Source of the DNA: Bisporella sp. PMI_857
Taxonomy: Eukaryota > Ascomycota > Leotiomycetes > Helotiales > Helotiaceae
Direction of reading: 5' to 3'
DNA: 64,000 bases
NCBI GenBank assembly: GCA_021307315.1
Contig: JAJSPD010000012.1
Coordinates: 496,001 to 560,000 of the forward strand
Within the stretch, counting starts at the first letter, position 1. Every line of letters begins with the position of its first letter. Positions 32,889-44,728 of this stretch are shown here, piece after piece. A model generated the notes under the pieces. The model was not told the origin of the DNA, did not search any database, and saw only the letters and a program-made list of their open reading frames with translations. A program made the translations under genes and the position numbers.

Positions 32889-35800
32889 TTACTTCTGTTC
32901 AAGCAGCTCATGTCTAGGTTCCAAGCAGCGCCCTCCAATAGTATAACAAACTGAACAGATGTCGAAATCTCCTCCGCTGCAGACCCCGCAACAATAATAT
33001 ACATCGCCGTCCTGAATATTCAAGGTACAGACGTCGCACCATATCACTGTTCCATCATTTGGTAATGAGCCTACCTCTGTATGTATGTCACTCCGACACA
33101 CTGTTATATCGTTTAATTCTGCATACTTCAAGAGAATTTCTGCACACTCAGTATTCCTAGCCCACCACAAGGGAGTATGCCCAAACGAATCTTGAGAATT
33201 GATGTCAACACGCCGAGTAGCCAGTAGCAACTTCACTACAGCTGTATGACAGTGTCGTGCAGCTAAGGACAGCGGGGTCGCACCATAATAGTCTCTATGG
33301 TCAGCATCGACGCACTCGTTGTTAAGAAGTGTTGTCACTACCACTCGGTGGCCTCTCATTGCTGCGTATGCTAATGGCACCCGGCCAATGGCATCTTTTA
33401 AGTTGACATCTACACCTGCCGTTGCTATCAATTGCTTAGCGACCGTTTCCCAACCATTAGCTGACGCTGCTACGAGAGCATTGCCATAGCGCCCTCCTTG
33501 AGCATTAACGTCAGCTTGGTGCTCCAGCAGCAGTCTGACGATCGCTTCATGACCTTTAGCTGACGCCGCTACAAGAGCATTGCCATAGCGCCCTCCTCCT
33601 TGAGTATTAACGTCGGCTTGGTGCTCCAGCAGCAGTCTGACGATCGCTTCATGACCTTTAGCTGCCGCCGCTACAAGAGCATTGCCATAGCGCCCTCCTC
33701 CTTGAGCATTAACGTCGGCTTGGTGCTCTAGTAGCAGCAGCCTGACGATCGCTTCATGGCCTTTAGCTGATGCCGCTATAAGAGCATTGCCATAATATCC
33801 TCCTTGAGCATTGACGTCGGCTTGGTGCTCTAGTAGCAGCAGCCTGATGATCGCTTCATGGCCTTTAGCTGACGCCGCCTGGAGAGCATTGCCATAATAT
33901 CCTCCTTGGACATTAACGTCGGCTTGGTGCTCCAGCAGCAGCCGCTTGACGATCGCTTCATGACCATTATCTGATGCCGCTATAAGAGCATTGCCATAAT
34001 ATCCTCCTTGAGCATTGACGTCGGCTTGGTGCTCTAGTAGCAGCAGCCTGATGATCGCTTCATGGCCATTAGCTGACGCCGCCTGGAGAGCATTACCATA
34101 GAATCCTCCTTGAGCATTAACATCAGCTTGGTGCTCCAGCAGCAGTCTGACGATCGCTTCATGACCTTTAGCTGATGCCGCTATAAGAGCATTGCCATAG
34201 TACCCCTTTTGAGCATTAACGTCGGCTTGGTGCTCCAGCAGCAGCCTGACGATCGCTTCATGACCATCATCTGACGCCGCTACAAGAGCATTGCCATAGT
34301 GCCCTCCTTGAGCATTAACGTCGGCTTGGTTCTCGACCAGCATATTCACCACAGTTGCATGTCCACGTCCAGCCGCCAAAAGCAACGGTGTTTGGCTATA
34401 ACTGTCACGGATATCAAGGTGTCCCTTATCTACTAAAGCGTACGCAACCTCACGGATTCCGAAATAAGCCGCGATATGCAAACCTCTCATTTTCTGCGGA
34501 AAGCGCTGGCTGTAATTTGAATTACCTTGGGACCGCTTTTCCGCTATCAATGCCTGGGTCGATGCTTCTAATTTGGACTCGCATTCTAAAAAGTCAGCCA
34601 CCTCATGGTATGGAACTGAGGCTAGCCGAGCATGATGTCCCCAATTCTTTGCGGCATATTCATATAGTTTGTGAACTTGTAGCCGCTCTTCAAATTGAGC
34701 GTCTGTGTGGCAAAATCCAATCTTAAACAAATCAAAAGAGAGATACGTAACGCAAATTCTTGTTATATCGGCTTCTGCGTTTGGGAACCACTTTTGTTGA
34801 GTTCGTTCGAAGTATTGTTGCGTTGTGTAATGCACTAAGCGGATGATTCTACTTTCTTCATCGACCGTAACCAGTCCAGCACACACAGCAACCATATCTT
34901 CTACTTGACTTAAATTCTCTATGTCAAAGCGTGAGTCTCCAGCCTCGACAGCAAGAGCATGCTGGAGCTCGGCCGTGGTCAGCGGCCGCTTTGCGCAAAT
35001 AATCCAAGAAAGAACCTGCTTTGCGAGCTCATCTTCGTCCGGAAGCTGACCTTCAATTCTCTGCATCGCTTCTTCATATGCAAAGTCATATGCTTCAGAC
35101 CCGAATGGGAGCTTCTGAAGGGCAATACGGATAGCTTTTGGAGATCGTTTCCCTTTCAAGGAGTTCAGATGAAGCTGTGCAAGCAGGAACCTATAAGGCG
35201 TAAGTACTGTTTACTAGAACCTTGAAAAACCACGTACATTCCATCAGCAGCTTCGATGATTCCATTTGTGATTTCATTTTCCAGTTCTGGATTTTGTTGT
35301 ACAAACTTGGGAAGCAGCAACAGCTGACTATTTAAGTATCTCTTGATATCCTGCTCACTTGCTTTTATTTCCAAATGCATACTCTTTTCAAATATTTCTT
35401 GAATTTCCGGAATGAGCCTCGATGTCGCGAATATGCTTGTTTGAGATATTGCTTGGAGTTCGAAGATCTCTGACAGCAATTCTGCTCGGCAACCGTTGGA
35501 CTTCTGGCATTCATCAAGAGCATCGACGATAATGAAGACTTTCGAATACATAGCAGCTACATGCTTCAAGGTCCTCGAAATCTCACCTTTCGATGGTCGC
35601 GATCGTTTTTTTGTGTGGCTATCGTAGAGAGATTTTACGTTGTCTGGCAGCGAACCCAAGCTTTGGGTCAGCTGTTTTAGCAAATTTATAAGAAGGTCTT
35701 CGATCTTTTGCTCGTCTACCCGCCGGAAATTACAAAATATATAAGCCACGCAAACTGTTGGGTTATTGGCAAATCGTGTCATAAGATCATCAATTACGAT

Positions 35801-36592
35801 CGCAGTAAGGATTGTTTTGCCAGCACCTGGAATGCCTGGACAGAATAGAGTCTTTTTTTCTATTCTTTGCCAGTCTTGATATTCAGCCGTATTTAGCAGC
35901 CATTGGCCAGTGCCCAACTGTCGTCGGCTAATGAAATCGTGCTGTTGAGGAGCATAATCGATTAAAGTAAGCCAGTCAAGGATAGCTTGATGCTCTTTAT
36001 TATATAGCCACAATCTGGACTGGTCAGTGCTACTTTGAATAGCTGAGAATGTTTTCGAATTTGTCTGATGCCATTGCTGCTGCTCTTTTCTTGTTTCGCC
36101 GATTTCTTTGTGAATAGTGGCTGCGAGTATTGCTGTGTCAATCGACAGCATATTGTTCAGGTTTTGGCACTGCCGGCTGAGGTTTTCAACTGAATCCCGA
36201 GTATCTTTAGCTAGAAATGCTCCTTTCAATCTCTCCCACCCTATACGATGACCTTCCCCTCTCTTTCTGAGCTCTCCAAGCAAAGATTCCAGCTTTTCTC
36301 GACAGATAGTCAACATGACTTTTGTGTCTGTATTTCGAGCATGAGGTCCTACTTGAAAAAGTAGCGACGAATGTCGATTTTCAAACGCAGCTGCAAATTC
36401 TGGGTTAAGGAGCACATTGGTGTTTGTTTCCGATAGCACGGTCTTCAAGGTTCCGAGCTCAGCCATGAACGCTTTGATAACGTCTGGCGCATCTTTCCAG
36501 TCTACCCCAAACTGAGTTATTGCTTGGGTTATCTGAATAGTCAGACCGATAACGCCAACGATTCCGGCTCCAGTTCCAAATGGTTCTGCCAT
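32889..36592 (-). CDS. NACHT-ankyrin NLR (STAND) protein with C-terminal ZZ zinc finger
   Basis: Exons 36592-35238 and 35190-32889 give 1,218 residues. The 47-nt intron splices to DGM-FLLAQLHLNSLKG. Residues 1-120 form a Helo/SesA-like helical N-terminus (AGIVGVIGLTIQITQAITQF), the putative effector or signalling part. NACHT spans about 230-420, with Walker A GIPGAGKT (253-260) and Walker B VFIIVDALDE (352-361). A winged-helix-like segment follows (VLSWIICAKRPLTTAELQHA). Then come about 13 ankyrin repeats, nine nearly identical on the pattern GHEAIVRLLLEHQADVNAQG plus GYYGNALIAASAK. The last 55 residues form a ZZ-type finger (CDVC, CCGVC, FDICSVC, C-x4-HELL). Fungal NLRs of this architecture act in non-self recognition and programmed cell death, with the repeats as the sensor. 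The ATG at 36592 starts the conserved N-terminus. Confidence 0.9.
33465..34365 (-). repeat. Homogenised 99-105-bp ankyrin-coding tandem array
   Basis: Nine to ten tandem DNA units of about 99-105 bp, each containing close variants of GCTTCATGACCTTTAGCTG and TTGGTGCTCCAGCAGCAG on the + strand. Units differ by whole-codon changes: an extra CAG/TAG-type Leu codon, and GG versus GGG before RYG. The high nucleotide identity implies recent duplication or gene conversion between units. Confidence 0.85.
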
Positions 36593-37028
36593 AGCACGAC
36601 GTGGATGTGGGTCCTTGAGCAAACTATTGATAATCTTCCACCTACGCTACAACTTTGCTTTGATTATAAGTTCCAAGTGCGAAACTCTGGTATGGAGTTC
36701 TGCTGGCCTACATCAATTATGCATTTAAAATGTATCAAAGAAAGAGAACGATAAAGGCTGACGAGACAGGAACTGATATCCACGAGGCTGGGTTTGATGC
36801 CTCGTTGGGCAGCATAATCGCCTGGTCCGTGCACGGTAATACTGCATCGGATATTTTTACTGTCATTTAGAGACGCGTAAAATATTGACTGTAGCATTGT
36901 GACAGCTCTTGATGGTTGCCATCCTTAGATCTGCGGCGGCAATCTATGCGGCTCCACTACCACATACGTACGGACTTTATGAGAATGGGCCACCTGTCTT
37001 TGGACACTAGCAATATCGACGGTGTCTA
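36593..37028. other. 5' flank of the NLR gene
   Basis: Presumed promoter of the NLR and boundary of the AT-rich segment. No gene. Confidence 0.4.
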
Positions 37029-38098
37029 GTGCGAAGCTATCGATGCTATGGTGTGGCTCCAAACCTGGCAGACTCGCAATGTGCACATATTCGTGACGTA
37101 ATTCTTGTTAAACGTCCTATTGCTGAAATAAGTAATGTTGTTAGTTGCAGTAAACGTTTTGTCTATACAATCAAGTCAAACTTTCGTGTTTATAGCTCTA
37201 CTTTCAATAATAATACTGGGCGCTTTCGAAGTATCACGGCTCCAATGCTGGATACTCTGTGTAAATACTTGCTGGAGAATCCCGGTCTACTTGGAAGGAC
37301 GAAATATTATCTTTTCTGTTGGGGCGAGTTCGATGTCCATGTAACATCCTTTAGTGTAGGCAAGGGGCCGAGAGCTCGTAGTCGGATCAATATAACGATT
37401 TGCCGAATAGAAAAAGCACGAAATGCTAGTTTGCGAGACCTACACTTACATAATACATGTGGGAGTCGAACGTCTCCATGTCTTGGTGTATGAGTCTGTT
37501 TGTGACAAACGTAGTACGTATAGACTTACGGGATGGGCTCCACTTGGTGTAGCTATAGTACAGATTGCTCATTTTCAATACAAAAAGTAATATTAAATAT
37601 TGCTGGTATATCCGACAAATGGTGTTATTTTGTGCGAATTTTTCAAAGATTCACAAACAGCGTAGTCTTTCAAAAGTTCATAAACTGCTCTTTGTTTTGT
37701 ATAAGGAAATAGCTCGGACTATAGTCAACTTTTTGGGGGTTATTAGCATTTTTTTTTTTTATTATATAAAACTAATCGAGCAATTGTGTCGTAATGCTAG
37801 CGCAAAGCTAGAATATCTGCCACTACGTTTGCTTAATATCAATTCTATTACGGGATTCTTAGCGAAGTTGAAAGCTTTTATAAAATGTAATCAGCACATC
37901 AATAAAAACAGTATACAGCAAAGTTTTGATAAACTTTTTGGATAGTGCATTAGCGTAGTAGTCCAAAAACAAAGATAGCGCCAGAAAATATTTTAGGCAC
38001 GCAGGCATAAATATTGAAAAACTATAAGCCCGGCACAGAACTTGACGAGGCAACAGACTTATATCTAGAATTCGAACATCATAAAAGAATTTTACAAT
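37029..38098 (+). pseudogene. Decayed Tc1/mariner-like (DDE) transposase
   Basis: Remnants of one transposase lie in order on the + strand. At 37029-37493 a DNA-binding and linker part reads ITAPMLDTLCKYLLENPGLL, then WGEFDVHVTSFSVGKG and LRDLHLHNTCGSRT. A diverged stretch near 37495-37560 reads GMGSTWCSYS in place of the usual GWSPLG region. At 37795-37945 the segment KLEYLPLRLLNI and FLAKLKAFIKCNQH matches the catalytic-domain end (LEYLPPYSPDLNPIE and AELKAFIK) with the SPDLNPIE part destroyed. A final trace, FRHAGI-like, is near 37985-38015. Many in-frame stops and AT-rich substitutions interrupt it. No terminal inverted repeats were found. It is an old, inactive copy. Confidence 0.65.
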
Positions 38099-40353
38099 GA
38101 ATTCCATCCTCCTGGCAATTTCTCAGTTCTGGCTTGCTTGGACGTTTCGAACCAGCAGTTAATTTTACCTACAGCTCGCTTCGCAGTTTTGCTTTGAACA
38201 TTTTCCAGAATTAAAACGTTAAAGTTTGGAACTTTTCGGATCTGGTTTAGGTTTATACCTTTTTAGTCACTACGTCGCAAGGTTTTTCACAGTCTTTTTT
38301 GGGGGGTGATAGCTTTTGAATTTTGATTGCTGCTAAGTATGGTATTTTTCTACATGTTTTATTCAAGCGGCTAGAAATGTCAAGACAAACACTTGACGCA
38401 GATTTTCTAAGCACGCCCAAGGCTTGCCTAGTAAGATGCCTGACCAGACGGATTAGGCAGCACGTTTATAATATAAAAAGAAGAAATCTCGACGTAAACC
38501 GCCGCGAACCGAGACTCGGCACCGGCTCTACTTGTAAGGAACTAACAGTAGATGGCAGCGCGAGCCCTCTACCAGTAGGAAACCGCTGGTAGAAACCAAC
38601 AAGCGCCCTGACCAGTATAACCCTCCTAGCGGAAAGGAGATGCCAAGCATAAAACCGATTGACCAGTAAAAAGGCAGGCGGTGAGGTCACACTTATTATA
38701 TTATCACAGAATCACGAGATGGGCCCCGGTTTTGGGATCGGTCATGTAATAAAGTTTACAGGAGTCTAGGAACTCTTTGAGAATCCAGGACCCCAATAAA
38801 AAAAAAAGAGTCCCCAGAACATAAGATAGTATATAAGTGGTCATATTTCTTAAAATCAGAGCTTCGTGCTCAAATTACTGTAGTTATCTGAATATTAGTT
38901 ATTTAGCCAGCTTGTAACGTCTTGACCTCCGTGTGAAGAACCAGTGTTTAGCCTACTTCTATTATACCACACCAACCCACGAGCCCCAAGCCAGTTACCC
39001 GGCCTAAGGCCACCCCGTACGTCGCACAAACATTTCAAAAACCCCTTAATGCGTTCCCAGCAACTGCTGTTTCTCGAACACATCGTTGTTAGTCTTTAGC
39101 GTATAACCTTTTGGCACGGGCATGGCGAAGCTCTTTAAGTAACACGTATATAATATAGGGTGCATTTTTTTTACCGATCGAGTCGCGTCAGCAATAAAGC
39201 TCTTTGTTACAGGAACAACCAGGACCCTGCATAAAATTATATACGCCGCGCTGTTGGGGCGATGTCCAGAAAGTGCCTCTCCTGCGTCTTGTCACATTTG
39301 CCGAGTCGTGGATCTGAAGTCTTTATATCGACCCTTAATGAGGTAGTCGACGATTGGCTAGTGTCTACTTAGTAGAATAAAACACTTATCCTAAGTTCTT
39401 GCTTGACGAGGTGCTTTTTCTATAATCGCGCGGCCAATAGCAGTGTCGTTAAATTATTTCGTTAGATCACGTTTGGCCGCCTGCTAACTAAAACTGCAAT
39501 ATTTGCGCCCTCGAAATTAAAAAGCCTTCTCTTTTTGTGCTAATTGTTTTTGGCTTGGATTCCAATAGGTAACTTAAAAACAAAGAAAGCACTAAAAGTG
39601 CATTTTGCCTCACCTTTTTTTTTAGTATTATTGCTTTATTGTTTACTATAACTTTTTACACGGCTGACTAACGCATATCAATCTCATTATATGTTTTTTC
39701 TCGCTGTGCCAGCTAAAATCTGCCATAGCTTAAGTTGATTAGCATGCGTCGTTCTTTGACTGGAGTCGGCATATAAATCCTATAGTTTGTCTGCTTCAAT
39801 AGAGTCATCAGAAGGCTTAAGGCAGCGTATTGCTTTGGCCTGCGCTATGGGTGTTGTCGGCTGTCACCGTCAACCCTAATTTGTACATGGGGTTTGGAAC
39901 TTACTTGAGATATATTTTAGTAAGGATAATTCAGTTAGACAATAATTGAATGACAGAGTCTTCTACGAGCAAGTTAAAGCAGTTATGATAGAAGGATGTT
40001 ATCACAAAACCTTTCTATGAATAATTCATCACATCTTTGATTCGCTTTATAAGTTATTTACTTTCTGGTGGCATACATACTCAACTCAAACAAGAACGCG
40101 CATTTCAAGGAGAAATAAAAAAAAATTCATAAAAAAATCATCATCCGTGTTTGCTAACTCGCATTCTATATCTAAATCATAAATACTCATATCGTTGCAG
40201 GGAATTGATACATAAAAGACAAATCAAGGCATGGAATAGTTGGCTGCTATATCACTGCCCAGTCGAAGCAGCGAGATTTGAGCAAATACAGGGATTGTTC
40301 CTAGACACGAAATTAGTATTCATTGTTGCCTCGTTACAGTAAGAAAATGGAAC
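38099..40353. other. AT-rich gene-poor segment with unidentified repeat-like sequence
   Basis: Long A/T runs and no intact frames. The part at 38487-38800 is more GC-rich and looks like a fragment of another transposon; I could not name it. No gene is supported. Confidence 0.4.
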
Positions 40354-43121
40354 TTACCCATTCGAGCAAAAGCCAAATGTAAACCCTGCCGCCGTACATG
40401 AGGCTGGACATGCCGACGCAGCGTCGCAAGTAGCGACACAAATGTCTTCCCCGGGGCTACCTCTAAGATAAAGATTTAGCCTCTTGTCAGGTTGTGAAAA
40501 GGCTACGAGGAAGACTTACAAAGCCAAACAGCGCTGTACACCGTCACTACTAGCATCACATATATTCAAATTAGCGGCTTCACACAATGTGTTCGAGTTG
40601 ACAACGTTTGCGGGAGTACTAGTGCTAGTAGGAGATGGAGCAATAGTAGTCGTTAATGAAGGATCGTCAGTCGAGATAACAATAGTAGCCGTTTCTGAAG
40701 GACCCTGAGTAACGATAGCGGTAGTCGAACTCTGACCTGGACCAGCGGTATTGCCAGGTGTTGCCGTAGGACCCAGAGTAGCGGCATTAGTAGTCGTTCC
40801 TAATGAGCTTGAGGGTCTCACGGCACAAGCAGCCTGACGCTTGTCCAATGATCGCAGCTTCAAGGGTGTGGTGCCCTGGTAGTTCAAGCTGAACTTGAAG
40901 GAGAAGGCATCTTGTGAGAAGAGCGGGCTGCCTGTGAATCTAGCGATGGCCGCACCCACAGTGCCAGTTGCAAGCCTACTGCTCCTCACGAGGTTTGTAG
41001 CAAATGCGAATCCTTCCCTGTTAGCCGTGGCAATGCGCTGATCCATGAAAGTTGAGAAGGCGGAGGCGAAAGTGGCAGGGATAGGGGCGCCATCAACCTT
41101 GCGGGTGAGGCACTAAGTCGCACATCAGTCGGCTTATTACTCGCAAGAGGATTGAAATAAATTTGGTATAGCTTACCTCATTTGTAATTACATCGTCAAT
41201 ACCTTGGCTGTTAAAATAAGATTTGAAAGTTAGTTTAAGAGCGCAGTGCTTGATGTCTAATGGAAGTATGATAGTTACTTACAAGGCTTCAAAAATCCGT
41301 CTATTTGTGTTGCTAAACAGCTGTGAAACGGCAGGGTCATTGCATATGGCGAAAACATTAGAGATATCCTGGAGTGTGAAAAGCGCTGCCTCCGCTTCGC
41401 TCAAAAGTGCATTCCTTGGGCTTAATCTCCTAAGCCCACCCGGCGTAAATACCTATTCAACTTTTAGTAAGATTTTTACAACGACCCTTGAATAGAGTCG
41501 GAAGTTGGAAATCACTATACGAAATAGGTAACTGAATGAGACATACTGTGCCTTTGATGTTATTAGTGCTTTGAAGCATCCCGGCCAGATCCGGAAACCC
41601 ATTTCCTGGAAGTTGATCGAAGATCGTTTGAAGGCGCGACTGGGTAGTAGCACCTGCTGGCCTTGAAGCATCATTTGACATGAAAACCGTGTTGAGGTCA
41701 TCACAATCGAAAGATGTGCTTGATAACTGGCTTTCTATAAAGTCGTTCAGGAATTTCAATTCCCCTAAATTGCTATTTTAGTATCATGGTTACAACAAGA
41801 TGTTAAAGAAAGAAGAAAAGAAAGAAAGATAGAGCCACTTACAGACATGGTCAACGCTCGCTTCAGATTTGGTTTTCCCCCCAATCCCGACAGGATCACC
41901 GTTTGAACCCGCAGTCGGGAGGGCATTCGAACCAACACTTGTATAGGTAGGTAAGGCGCCACAGTCTTGTCGTCCAATAAACCAATATTTTGCTGTTTGA
42001 AAGAGTGCTTCATTCCGGCCAGGATCACCTGTAGGAAGTGCCTCCATACGTGTTATGGCACCAGGGCCAGGGTAAGTGGGTTGTACGACTCTGGTCGCAA
42101 TCGTACAAGTTGGTCCTCTGGGAGTCGAAAATACTCCAAATGTTGCTGCTCTCTTTTCGAGCTCTGGTTGTATGTCAGGAACGGCAATGCGGCCAGCGAT
42201 GGGTCGACCCGAAAGCCTCAGATCTCGCTTATTGAAGTCGCCTTGCCCGTTCTGGGTATCTCCATTATCTGGAGGTGGATAATCAGGGTCCTGGTATCGA
42301 AGGCAACCAGCACTGGTTGAAGATGAGGATGAAGATGATGTAGAGGATGATGAGGTTGTGGGCCGACTCGATGTGGGTTGAGTGGTAACCGGGTCATCTG
42401 ATTTTTGAGGGTCTTGATTTGAGCTCGAATCGCCCGCAACCTGGGTAGCTCCGGCAGCAATTGGAGTAGCTACTCCATTTACGACAATTGTACCTCCACC
42501 GGGTCCGCCAACAACGACGACGCCAGCTGCGACAATGATAGTAGCCCCTCCACTTACAGTAGTAGTGAGAGTCCCACTGGTCGTGGAAGTTGTTCTGGTG
42601 GGTGGCAAAGTGGCCGTTGGCGCGCTGGTCAGAAGTGGCGTGGTGACCGAAGAAGTGGTACTCGAAGCGGTAGTGCTCGAAGGCGTGGCAACCGGTGGTT
42701 GTGTATTTGATGTAGAAGAAACTGAGGACTGTACGCTAGAGGATATGCTGCTTAACGATGTTTCTCTTGATGCAGAAGATGTTGAGCTTCTCGAGCTAGG
42801 GGCTGGAACCTGTGATGAAGAAGACGTCACGGAAGAGGACGTTATGGAAGAAGATGCCGCGGAAGAGGACGTCCTGGAAGAAGATGTCACGGAGGAGGAC
42901 GTCCTGGAGGTTGCTGCTCCATTCGGCCTAGAAGAAGGAACGGATGACGATAGGACCGTTGGCAAGGTCGCACGTGAGAGAGCCGGGTTAACTGAAGTCG
43001 TGCCAGGTAGTCTGGTAGAAGCCCCACGAGAGGTAGAAACACCACTGGTGGTAGTTTGCGCAAGAGTAAGCGAGACAAAGGCGCCTAAGAGAGCGAGATC
43101 CGCAAGCGGTGAGAAATGCAT
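40354..43121 (-). CDS. Secreted Ser/Thr-rich mucin-like protein with Cys-rich C-terminus
   Basis: Six exons on the minus strand: 43121-41843, 41764-41547, 41452-41283, 41207-41177, 41112-40520 and 40462-40354, giving 799 residues. Residues 1-21 are a signal peptide (MHFSPLADLALLGAFVSLTL). Residues 22-290 are a Ser/Thr-rich, probably heavily O-glycosylated stalk, broken by a Gly/Val-rich patch (VVVVGGPGGGTIVVNG). A globular part of about 300 residues follows (FIGRQDCGALPTY, ELKFLNDFIESQLSSTSFDC, FTPGGLRRLSPRNALLSEAE, AFSFKFSLNYQGTTPLKLRS). A second Ser/Thr linker leads to a C-terminal module with about ten cysteines. I do not recognise the globular family. It is probably secreted or wall-associated. 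The TAA at 40354-40356 overlaps a GGTAAGTT sequence, so one more downstream exon is possible. Confidence 0.72.
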
Positions 43122-44728
43122 GGCTAAAACAAGAAAAGAAAGAAAAAAAAAAATAGAATAGATCAGGGACGCCCAAGCGTGTGAAACGAGGTCAAGCGAA
43201 AGAAGAAAGGAAGAAATGGACGGCCGAGATCAAAGAGACTGATGAAAACGCTGTAAGGAAATATTTTGGGCGATCAAAGGAGAAGCAATATATATTATTT
43301 ATCGAAGGCAGCGAACCCTCAAACAGTGAGTAGCCAAGCCGTTCAATACTCACTTTTCATGATTAGGGTTTATCTGGAACGCATATCACGTCTTCGCGAA
43401 TAAAGTTTACCTGGAACGCAGCTCTCGGCATTGTTGGTGGTTTGGTGTTTTATGTGTGAGACAGGCGGGTGTTCGATTGCGGTTAAGCTTGGTGCGCCAC
43501 TGTACCGTTTGACGGGTTCGGGGCCCAGCAGCGTGGGTTCATTGAGGAGAAGGCTTGGGGTTAGTTCAGAGTTTGACTTTCTATCCAACACCAAATGCTA
43601 TGGGGGGTGGATACTTGTCAACGGCTAACAGCCGAGGGGTTCGCGCTAGACAGCCGCATCTACATGGCCGAAACTGGAATTTGGACAGCCTATTAAGTAT
43701 GAATAAACGCTCAAATATAATACCCGGTCTGGTGGTCCTGCTCCATGGAAATAGTAAATTATATATATATATATATATGTATATAAATAATTTCTTTTCT
43801 GTATAAAATATTTTATATACAGATATATACTTCTTTTATAGTTTCTAGACGTCATTACATCAATCCCGCATTATTCGGCTATGAGAGGCGCGATCCGCGT
43901 AGGTTTGATCTGCGATAGAACACCACACAAGCGAGATCAACGGACGATCATCGTGCGGCTGGCGCCCCACCAATGCCTGACAGAAGCTTGTGCGACCATT
44001 AACATTTAACATTACAGTACTCAGCCTAACGCAGACTTGTGTATTAGTAACACATCTTTTCGCTCTCTTTCACCTTTCGCCGTTTCCTCTTTTGGGCGAA
44101 AGTCTCGGCCTCTTCCATTGGTGGTGCTACTGCGCCTTTCCCTTCCTTCGGGAGAGATTCTCGGCATTCGGGCTACTTTTTTTGGTGCCATCTCTTCTTC
44201 TCCCTTCCCCCTTTTTGCTTCCCCTTCCTTTCCCTTTCTGGCTCATCTTTCCTGTGCGCAAAACACTCGAGAACATTTGGCATAAATGAATGCACCTTTC
44301 CTCTTCCCCCTTTGTCTGGAGGGGTGCGGCTTGGTAGGTCGGCACTTAGATCCTAAACCATTATTCGTCCTTTACTGTACTAATTTGCTATATGCTCTGT
44401 ATGTTCGCATCAAGGTACTCAAACGAATTGTTTCCAAAATACGCATACAACCGCGCAATATGCCGATGATGTTATGATAATCCCTAGATAGAGTTCACTT
44501 AAGCTTTTAACTTAGGCTTGGCACTTTTTTTAATGAAACGCCTAAGCCTAGTAAACACAAGCTTTAATTTCTTGAAAAGATACTCCATGCGCTCTCTGAG
44601 CACTTATCGGTGCAGACAAAAAAGTGTCTGTCATGTGACATGTCGCACGTCAATGCATCATCAAGCTTCCACACACCAGTATTCCCCCCCCAAAAGCCAG
44701 CCTGACTGAGGATGGGATCCAGCACATT
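43122..44728. other. Intergenic region with a TA microsatellite
   Basis: 5' flank of the secreted-protein gene followed by unassigned sequence. A (TA)n run lies at 43757-43779. CT-rich tracts lie near 44190-44250. No gene recognised. Confidence 0.4.
43757..43779. repeat. (TA)n microsatellite
   Basis: About ten consecutive TA units, followed by further TA/TG units. Confidence 0.8.

Noticed and set aside
33465..34365. Tandem array considered as CRISPR-like or satellite DNA
   Set aside because: The units are in frame, of 99-105 bp, and encode ankyrin repeats inside an intact gene.
38487..39120. Possible LTR or LINE fragment
   Set aside because: It looks repeat-like, but I found no paired LTRs, primer site or polymerase motif to support a named element.
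42535..43161. Plus-strand Val/Glu-rich frame of 208 codons
   Set aside because: It is the complement of the Ser/Thr-rich stalk; low-complexity coding leaves long open antisense frames.
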